Below are positions 57,040 through 64,000 of a stretch of DNA of 64,000 nucleotides, one piece after another. How positions within the stretch are numbered: position 1 is the first letter of the stretch; each line of letters opens with the position of its first letter. Under the pieces are notes generated by a model. It saw only the letters and a list, made by a program, of their open reading frames with translations. It searched no databases and had not been told where the DNA came from. The stretch comes from Paragonimus skrjabini miyazakii (lineage: Eukaryota; Platyhelminthes; Trematoda; Plagiorchiida; Troglotrematidae): assembly GCA_014338405.1 (NCBI GenBank), contig JTDE01000969.1:34418-98417 (forward strand), read 5' to 3'. Position numbers and translations under genes: made by a program.

Positions 57040-57970
57040 TCCGAAGTGGCCAAGCGGGTTATAAAAGCGTACTTTTACCAGCTAGTTTTGCCAATGGACT
57101 TCGTACTACCTGGTCGTTTAGAGAAAGGCCCACGGCACAGGACGACAGGTTGCATGCCTGGATTCAGACGACGCCTGCTGCGTCTGTCTGAGGTATATAC
57201 TGTCGTCGAACTTGGCTGACTGACGCATCCGTTTCCTTTCCTCCTGACAGAATTTTTGCGTCTACCGCCACTATAACGTGCGGTCGAAACCAACAAGCGC
57301 GCACAGGTTGAATTTAAGTTGTAAAACTGGGCGTGCTGCTGTGTTTTCGGCGCTGTTTTAGTTTTCGTTTGTTTAAGTCGTGTGCATGGCTTACTGGGCC
57401 TTTGGCTCNNNNNNNNNNNNNNNNNNNNNNNNNNNNNNNNNNNNNNNNNNNNNNNNNNNNNNNNNNNNNNNNNNNNNNNNNNNNNNNNNNNNNNNNNNNN
57501 NNNNNNNNTCGTTTGTTTAAGTCGTGTGCATGGCTTACTGGGCCTTTGGCTCCTGCTTGTTTCTTGTTGTTTCCTTTTACAGGACTGTCGCTGGAACCCC
57601 CTACTTCGGAAGAACGCTGTCCCCCGGTGTTTCCACGTAGTCCTAAGGTTGGTCAGTAGGATTAACGGACAGTCAGAGTGTAAACAGTCGGCATGCATGT
57701 TACACTACCCAACCGGCACAACCAGATCCACCTGAGGGATTCATGCAACGTAACCCTGCAGATCATTTGCCAAATGCTCGTTTCCATGCCCTCGTGTGTG
57801 TGAGTGGCCATGACCTCAGATCGTCCTTTGAACTAGCCGGCTATAAACGGCTATTCGGATACCTAGTGTCCACCCTATTTTGCCTAGTCGGTCAATTGTA
57901 CGTTATCTGGCCGATAAGTTCGCCATACTTTGAACCCAAGCTACTGAGGTATGCGAGACGATGACTCTCC
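57040..57970. repeat. GC-richer unclassified region, probably a repeat, containing a gap
   Basis: This stretch is clearly more GC-rich than its surroundings and has overlapping open frames on both strands (minus: RRLNPGMQPVVLCRGPFSKR; plus: KRLFGYLVSTLFCLVGQLYV). I cannot assign either. A 100-N gap splits it, bordered by a 44-bp exact duplication. Confidence 0.4.
57409..57508. other. Assembly gap, 100 N, flanked by identical 44-bp ends
   Basis: The 44 bp before the gap (57365-57408) and the 44 bp after it (57509-57552) are identical, starting TCGTTTGTTTAAGTCG and ending CTTTGGCTC. This is typical of two contigs that overlap but were not merged. Confidence 0.9.
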
Positions 57971-58939
57971 GGGAGTAGCACGATTTTCATTGTCTCCAAG
58001 CCTATAAGCAGAACGGAATTAGTTTGTGCAATCTGTTGACCAAGTTACTCACTTCCTCATTCCAAATAGGCCGATACCTCATTGGTGTCAAAATGACTGA
58101 TTTCCTGAATTTGCCTAGGATTTGCGTCGCAAGTTTTAATTCACCGGTTCAGCTTACCCCAACCACTAATTCATACTTCGTATGGTGATGGTGTGGTGAT
58201 TACTAGCTAGCCACGCAAGTGTAGACTTCTTAGCCATGTACACTCATCTGTCGCAATAACCGCACGAAATCCTGTCCAGTGACCATTTAGTAGATGGATT
58301 ACAATGACAAAACTGTCATGTTCTTCGTGAACAAATCGGTAGTTCGGGCGTTATGTAGCTTGCAAAGCGCTGCTCGGTAATTCTACGGGTGTACTGTATT
58401 TCATTTGTTCCTTTTGCTTGGTAATCAGTGAAAGAAACGTATGATACACACTTAGCTAACTTGGAAACTAAAGCCTTAAAGGCATCCAATATCCTCCAAC
58501 TGTTGAAGTGTGGTCAACGGACAAAACACTTCTACTAGCACAGCCCAGTGAGATATCTGATGGGCAGAATAACCCACCCACTGGGTTTAACTAAAATCAA
58601 ATTGTCGATCTAACGAAATGTCAGTCCTCCAAATAAAAAGTCGTAACCGCCGACATATTTACCGTTGGAAAGAGATCGATGCTGTCATCATTTGCTGTTG
58701 AAGTAGAAAGATGAGATCCATAGTGAGAGAAGCTTTGTTCCAAGGGCTTGCAATATGTCAACAAAAACGTCCAAAACACTAATGGACAGACCAGTCGTGG
58801 TCCATACACAAAATCGTTGATCATATTCAACCGAACTTGGCGTGAGTCACGGCTACTGTCAACACGGATGATAAATGTCAGGGCTCTTGTTTGATGGGAA
58901 GTTCAAAAAGTAGACATTTTTAACATTTCTAATAGATGT

Positions 58940-59075
58940 TAATATAGATTGAACATCACCCACAATTGATCACAGCTGTCGCATTCCCATAGACTTCCCA
59001 GTCGGCCCCTTTCGGAAAGAAGCACTAGACTCGAGTTTCGCTCTCATTAGAGCTCGTCCGTAGTGCATATCCTAG
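58940..59075 (-). repeat. tRNA-derived SINE family, copy 9 (3' half)
   Basis: The reverse complement of ATAGATTGAACATCACCCAC, ATCACAGCTGTCGCATTCCC, CAGTCGGCCCCTTTC, CTAGACTCGAGTTTCGCTCT and CATTAGAGCTCGTC. The closest match is copy 5, so both are relatively young or slowly decayed copies. Confidence 0.8.
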
Positions 59076-59357
59076 GTGTTCACAGCTGCTTGGTAGGAAT
59101 ACTGACCAGCAAATCAACAACTAAGCGTAAATATTAGCACCACTACGGGCCATACAGCAGAAATCCGGAAACTCAATCAAACTGTGTCAACACATATACG
59201 GGTCGGTTATAACGTTGTTGCATGGTTGTAAGTCCCGTGACTGCAGATGAAGGGCTTATTTTTACCCACAGTGTTTTTCCTCTTGAGAAATATAGACAGT
59301 TGTGTCTGCGCACTCCATGATTTAGACCAGTGAGATTTTCTCGTCTTCAAGTGACAG

Positions 59358-59511
59358 ACGTTAATAAGCTGCATCGACTCCCTGATTTAGCATCCATTAC
59401 ACAACCCAGACAACGTACTGTTGACCGTCCTTATGAGTCTAGTATACCATCTACTTCCGGGTGTTGTCAGATTCCTTACAGACCGTGCTCGGAAAACCAA
59501 ATGGGCTACTG
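59358..59511 (+). CDS. Candidate exon A of an unknown plus-strand gene
   Basis: Acceptor GTGACAG|AC and donor TACTG|GTAAGT. The frame is fully open: VNKLHRLPDLASITQPRQRT, YESSIPSTSGCC, PYRPCSENQMGY. Two bases (TG) carry over and join with the T of exon B to give Cys. The Ser/Pro/Arg-rich composition suggests a disordered linker. Function unknown. Confidence 0.5.
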
Positions 59512-59583
59512 GTAAGTTACATGATATTCCAAAGTGATCGTTTACGTGAGGTCACTGTGGAGCTTGGAATAATGTTTCAACAG

Positions 59584-59675
59584 TTACTTTAACCCCAGAA
59601 ACAATAAACGAAGTGCAATCATAAATAAACGCAGTGGCACGGTAACCGAACCAGTTGACCTCGATCAGCTTACAA
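59584..59675 (+). CDS. Candidate exon B of the same gene
   Basis: The acceptor TTTCAACAG|T lies 72 bp after exon A's donor, with matching phase. It reads YFNPRNNKRSAIINKRSG and TEPVDLDQL. I end it at the donor ACAA|GTGAGA. The frame stays open to about 59796, so the end is uncertain (an alternative is AAAA|GTATAC at 59684). Confidence 0.45.
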
Positions 59676-60788
59676 GTGAGAAAAGTATACACAGGCCTAA
59701 CATACTAAGGGCACGCTCGAGAGAAAGGCATTCTATTATAACGTTCTTCAAATGTCGCTACATCAACCAAGTATCTTCTCTCAACGAAATGAAGATTTGA
59801 ATGATGTGAAATATACTATGACCTACCACTGTTAATATACCAGAAACGTTGAGTATGAAGGATGTTGAAATCGACGAGATAGGCATACCAGACATATCTG
59901 TGTTCTGCCAAGAACGCTGACGTTCGACAGGCTGTGGTGCAGCCTTTTATACTAAGAGTCAGGTCAAAATATCGATGGCATATGGGACGGTTTCTTTAAC
60001 TCAACTGTAAACGTACGACGCACTGTACATTATTAAAAATTATCCGGTTGACTGAAGGGTGCCACTCACCGAACTTCGTCTGCATCGTTTGTCCCAGACT
60101 ACTTAATTGTTAACACCAAATGCGGGTTAACCTCCGCGGAAATCCTACAGATCTTATTAACCGGTAGTTTATCATCACATTGTGTTTGGCATCGACGGGA
60201 TCTATGCGTAACGTTCATCCTTTGCTTTGAAGTTGCACGATGCGCGTAGCATTAAGCACCCAACTGAAGAGGTCAAAGAGCTTACACTGAATAGGACCTC
60301 CCAAGAATATTCGAGTTCAAATTAAATTCTAACCAGAAGGTAGCATATGATTGCTGACTTATAAATCAACACTCCACCAGTGTTGGTGAACACGAGTTCA
60401 TTGCACTTATGTTAATAGATGAGATAGAATTATCCATCTCGATTCGACATTCCGTAGGGAGATATCACAAAACAGACAGAAAATTCGTGAATAAAAATTC
60501 ACCCATACAGACGGGGTAAAAGCCCGGGAATCCCTAGCATCCGATGATCACTGGTAACCTTAGGTAGATGATGCTTTTAAGGACGTCAAGATATGTATTT
60601 CTATCAGACAGCTCAAGAGAATTTTCACTTTTGCACAGCATAATATTTTTCCTCATACTACGTGCATGACGCGCGTCACTTGAACACAATGGACAAAACA
60701 TAATAGGGGTGTTGTGTAATCCGTTAGTTTACAGCAATAGCTGTTGCGGTTCAAGGATTGTTAGCACTAGCCACATCTGAGTAACAAG

Positions 60789-60961
60789 CAACTTCGAACA
60801 ATTTTACTTACTGTTGCTTCGAACACCAAAAGCCATGTTATTATCTGTCGCGCACCAGATAGATGGGATGATCGATAAAATTGGAGAAGCGGCCAACTTT
60901 CTCAGCAGCCAGCATCTGAGTGTACTCGCTACCACATTCAAGACGTTGGCATATATAAGAG
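60789..60961 (+). CDS. Candidate exon C, helical-repeat-like protein
   Basis: Reads FEQFYLLLLRTPKAMLLSVA, then HQIDGMIDKIGEAANF, then LSSQHLSVLATTFKTLAYIR. Donor AAGAG|GTGAGA. The leucine-rich helix pattern with 'LS.qhLs.La.tF..L.y' is reminiscent of the helical repeats of FAST-kinase-domain (FASTKD) mitochondrial RNA proteins. This is a weak resemblance by eye. The acceptor AACAAG|C has a poor pyrimidine tract, so the 5' limit is uncertain. Confidence 0.45.
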
Positions 60962-61086
60962 GTGAGAGCACACCTTTCACATCGCAAATTATGCTCCGAA
61001 AACTATCGGAGCTTTGCGAAAATAAGTTAAAAGTTAATAGTTTTTTCTCCTCTCTAATGGTAAACTGTGTGCTAAGGAGTTGCCAG

Positions 61087-61268
61087 GATCATTTTTTGAA
61101 ATTGTACTAGTATTGTGTGTCCAGCGGTGTATCTCGAAGCCACATACCAGAATCTCGGATCCTCTTCCCGTTTGCTCTCTAAATTCCAGTTTTTCAGCTT
61201 CCCGCTGCAATTATATTACCGATGACGATAAACTTTTGTCTGCAGTAGACTGTGTGACCGACAATTAG
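61087..61268 (+). CDS. Candidate exon D of the same gene
   Basis: The acceptor TTGCCAG|GA is preceded at some distance by a TTTTTTCTCCTCTCT tract. It joins in phase with exon C to read AYIRG then SFFEIVLVLCVQRCISKPHT. It is open to TAG at 61266. The true end may be a donor before that stop. Confidence 0.4.
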
Positions 61269-61313
61269 ATAGAACAGAACGATTCAAACTTATCCCACTA
61301 TTTCTTTGTTAAT

Positions 61314-61571
61314 ATGGCTAGATGTAAGATGACATTCTCTCTTCATGCGGCCCGCACAGGTTACTTTCTGGTATGTGAACAATTAAATATGATTACAAGA
61401 AAACATGTATTGGAGGCGACTCTCTCAAATGGCCCTAACCTGTCTCCTAACGATAGGTCTGTAACTAAGAAAGCCAACTTGATACTTGAGTTATTCGCCA
61501 CACTGTGTGAAAGGTTACACGCGAATTGTTTCACAATTATGTCCAGTTGCTTTTGCGTAGTTCAATCATAA
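61314..61571 (+). CDS. Candidate further exon(s) of the same gene
   Basis: The plus frame reads MARCKMTFSLHAARTGYFLV, then MITRKHVLEATLSN, then KANLILELFATLCERLHANC and stops TAA. It again suggests helices. Internal splice-like sites (CTG|GTATGT and ACTAAG|AAAG) would remove about 90 bp and keep the frame, so it could be one exon or two. Confidence 0.35.
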   Translation: MARCKMTFSLHAARTGYFLVCEQLNMITRKHVLEATLSNGPNLSPNDRSVTKKANLILELFATLCERLHANCFTIMSSCFCVVQS

Positions 61572-61574
61572 ACT

Positions 61575-64000
61575 AATTATCCAAGTCTGTTACCGTTATT
61601 TCCTGAAGGATATTACTCCTATTAGGTTGGCACGTCACAGAGTTTCAAGGCGGGTTGCTACTCTAAATTTTCTACCCTACCTGATAAAATGTGTAGAACG
61701 AGGTAGTTCTCAATACGCTATTGGCTGATTCTAGACTTACTACACATAATATCCCGTTAACCCTAACGTTTATAAAGAAATGTATTTATGCCTACGGAAC
61801 ATACTATCTCAGGAATCATTTGGTAAAGCTAAAATGTTAAGTAAAACTGTGAACTTATAACCAACAGTCTTGTAGATTTCCATTGTGTTCATTTTGGAGC
61901 AACTTACCGGAGTCTGTTATTATTGCGCCATCGTCAGTTGAATTTAGGTCTGGACGCTAAGCATATATTCAGACAGTTGAAACAAGTATTCAGTCAGCCG
62001 TGACCGTCAGAATCCTGGCGATATAGTGAAAGTATGCTTGATCTCGCAGCGTTGATGCTAGTCAGTTGTTGTCCGCTTCATTTCGCAAGGCTGTTGTACG
62101 CTCGATAAACAATGACTGAGTTCTCACTCCGTCGAGTCTATTTTCCAGTCTATTTGTTTGTGACCCTTAGAAACTGAAACAAATTTGCGATTTAGGTTTT
62201 TTCTTCAAACCGGCTAGCGCAGGTTGATATGCACACAGTGCCCCACACTCTCCTCCAACCTGTACATTTTCTGCAACTTCTATCAATTTAGTTATGACGT
62301 TTATCACTACTGTAACAAAACGGAAGCTACCACAAATAGATCACCTCGAAAACACGTGAAATTTTTGTCTCATCTTCCAGAGCTGACGGAAAGAAAGCAA
62401 ATCTCCGTAGCGTAAATGATCAAGGGGTGATTATTATGTATGGACTGAGTGCGCCACCGAAAGTATATAGAATTGCGATTGGGACCAGCAACAGGCCTGA
62501 TGTCACCTCGTACGGTTCCACTGCCCAACTAACTATTTCTTTTAACACAGCCTCATATGGGTATATAAGATGCCTACTAGTCAGCAGAACCACTTCAGCA
62601 CTTCTTTTCCACTGTAGTTATTTGGGTGGAGGATAACACGTTTGCTGGTAGAAAACTGTAACTGGTTTCTATAATGTCTAATGGCTGAGCATCTAGATAG
62701 TTTCCAAGAGTTCTCTGTACCTCCTCTAAAATACTGACATGGGATTAACCTGGCAATGAAACATAGTTTAGTGGAGAATGATGAGGTTCCTGGGTGGTAA
62801 ATCAGTCTTGATTACTTTGTTTTCAACTGCATGTCTTCTTATACCCAGTATGAGGAGAACAGACCTGTATAAATTGCTTAAAATAGCATTACTGCAAAGC
62901 GTTCGATCAGTTTCAGTTATTTTGTCATGAAGGTAATAGAAAAAATTCTTTTTTTCATAATCCATTTTGATTTGCATTAATCATTAATGTGCATTTCCAT
63001 CCCGAAAGAGCACGAGGTCATATCCGGAATCGCTCATGATATAATCTACATTATCAGAACACAGCATATGTCCGGTGGATGTCATGTTTTCTGTCTTAAA
63101 CCTACCTTTCCGGTGACACTGATAGAGTGGTGTGACGTTCTATGATTCTACCGACTGTGTACGTGCGTCATTTTTTAAGCTCCGCCGCCTTCTAGAAAAA
63201 ATTCATCGAGAAAAATTGTCCCATCCAAGAGACACTTTAGTAGTATAAAATTTTAAATAAATGCCTCTGATGATAAGCACACATCTGGAAAACGTACAGA
63301 GTCCAGATCCTTCTAGGTAGAAGGATCGCCGCAACTGTAATGGGCCGTACAGAGCTTGCTTACGCATTGCTCCCAGAAATGACTATCATGGTTAGTGAGT
63401 TTGTTAGTGAGCAAAGCTTCACACCATTCTGGCAATGCAATATCTAACAAAGAACGTGACCAATGACCTTTGGCTGAAACTTTTTCTGAAGTCATGTGTT
63501 TTCCGGAATCACATACCAAACAGTTATCTAAACCTGGGAACAGTTTTATTTGTACCAGACAGTTGGAGATATTAATGAGTTGTGAATATTAGAACCTTCG
63601 TTTCGGAGTGTGAACAAATGAACAGTTTGATTCAGGTAAAGTAGTTGAAAAATAAGGAGGACAATGCACTGCTTGATCATCCTCTTGAAACTTCCCAAAA
63701 AATCGAATGTCCAAGTGGAATTTTTGGAGTGAATATTTTTTAAAAACTTTCTTAATGTGACCTTCGACCCACCATTCATCACAGTGATGGTTTATAGATT
63801 AGGAATTTTTTGAGTAAAAATAATCGTTATACATTTATTGCCTAGACTTGTACATATACAACTTTATTTAAGCTCTTGTACAAGTATTTCATCGCAGTAG
63901 ACGGTGTAACGTCCAGTAATTTTTTCTACACTTTTTAATCTAAACAATGTTTGATCTCTGCCTATTGCACGATATTCGCGAAATCTTTGCAGCAGGTTTT
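61575..64000. other. Mostly non-coding, possible weak exon at 62224-62415
   Basis: One plus frame (CNKTEATTNRSPRKHVKFLS, HLPELTERKQISVA) could be another exon of the 59-61 kb gene, but it has no good acceptor. Nothing else is recognised to the window end. Confidence 0.3.

Noticed and set aside
57075..57698. 207-codon minus frame at 57.1-57.7 kb as a protein
   Set aside because: It spans a 100-N gap and contains the same 44-bp segment twice. The basic, Arg/Ser-rich translation looks like an accident of GC-rich repeat sequence.
1..64000. CRISPR arrays, bacterial operons, phage or plasmid features
   Set aside because: No regularly spaced direct repeats, no clustered long frames and no ribosome binding sites. 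The intron structure shows that this is a eukaryotic chromosome.

Overview
This is a window of eukaryotic (metazoan) genomic DNA. It has no operons or ribosome binding sites. It has GT..AG introns from under 100 bp to over 9 kb, and much of the rest is decayed transposable elements. The mix of elements is typical of digenean flukes: Penelope-like elements with a GIY-YIG endonuclease, an RTE-like LINE, a Ty3/gypsy family and tRNA-derived SINEs. A fluke is therefore my best guess at the host. That is inference, and I name no species. There are three N gaps: 14491-14590, 36180-37079 and 57409-57508.

The left half (1420-31222, minus strand) is one gene: the alpha subunit of collagen prolyl 4-hydroxylase (P4HA). 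I could assemble nine exons whose splice sites and phases all agree. They give 589 codons plus a stop, counted as 590 codons in 1770 nt. The protein has a signal peptide, the P4Ha N-terminal domain, a TPR-like peptide-substrate-binding domain and a complete 2-oxoglutarate/Fe(II) catalytic domain. The iron ligands H478, D480 and H548 and the 2-oxoglutarate lysine K558 are all present. In the ER lumen the alpha subunit works with protein disulfide isomerase to hydroxylate proline in collagen.

The P4HA introns have collected mobile DNA. Intron 5 holds a 5'-truncated Ty3/gypsy pol with its 3' LTR. Intron 2 holds three SINE copies and one copy of an unclassified repeat. Intron 1 holds a Penelope-like GIY-YIG endonuclease split by a 174-bp tRNA-derived insertion with a 12-bp target-site duplication. 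An RTE-like LINE fragment lies beyond the 3' end of the gene (1-790).

The right half (31.2-64 kb) is mostly non-coding and repeat-rich. It has more SINE copies, two Penelope-like reverse transcriptase fragments (37.1-37.3 kb and 45.7-47.0 kb, both minus), a 168-bp near-perfect palindrome at 47.7-47.9 kb, a partial gypsy LTR (44.3-44.6 kb) and a complete solo LTR with a 4-bp target-site duplication (52470-52976). Two plus-strand candidate genes that I cannot name are supported by matched splice phases: the 3' end of one at about 48.9-50.84 kb, with a poly(A) signal, and a second at about 59.36-61.57 kb.
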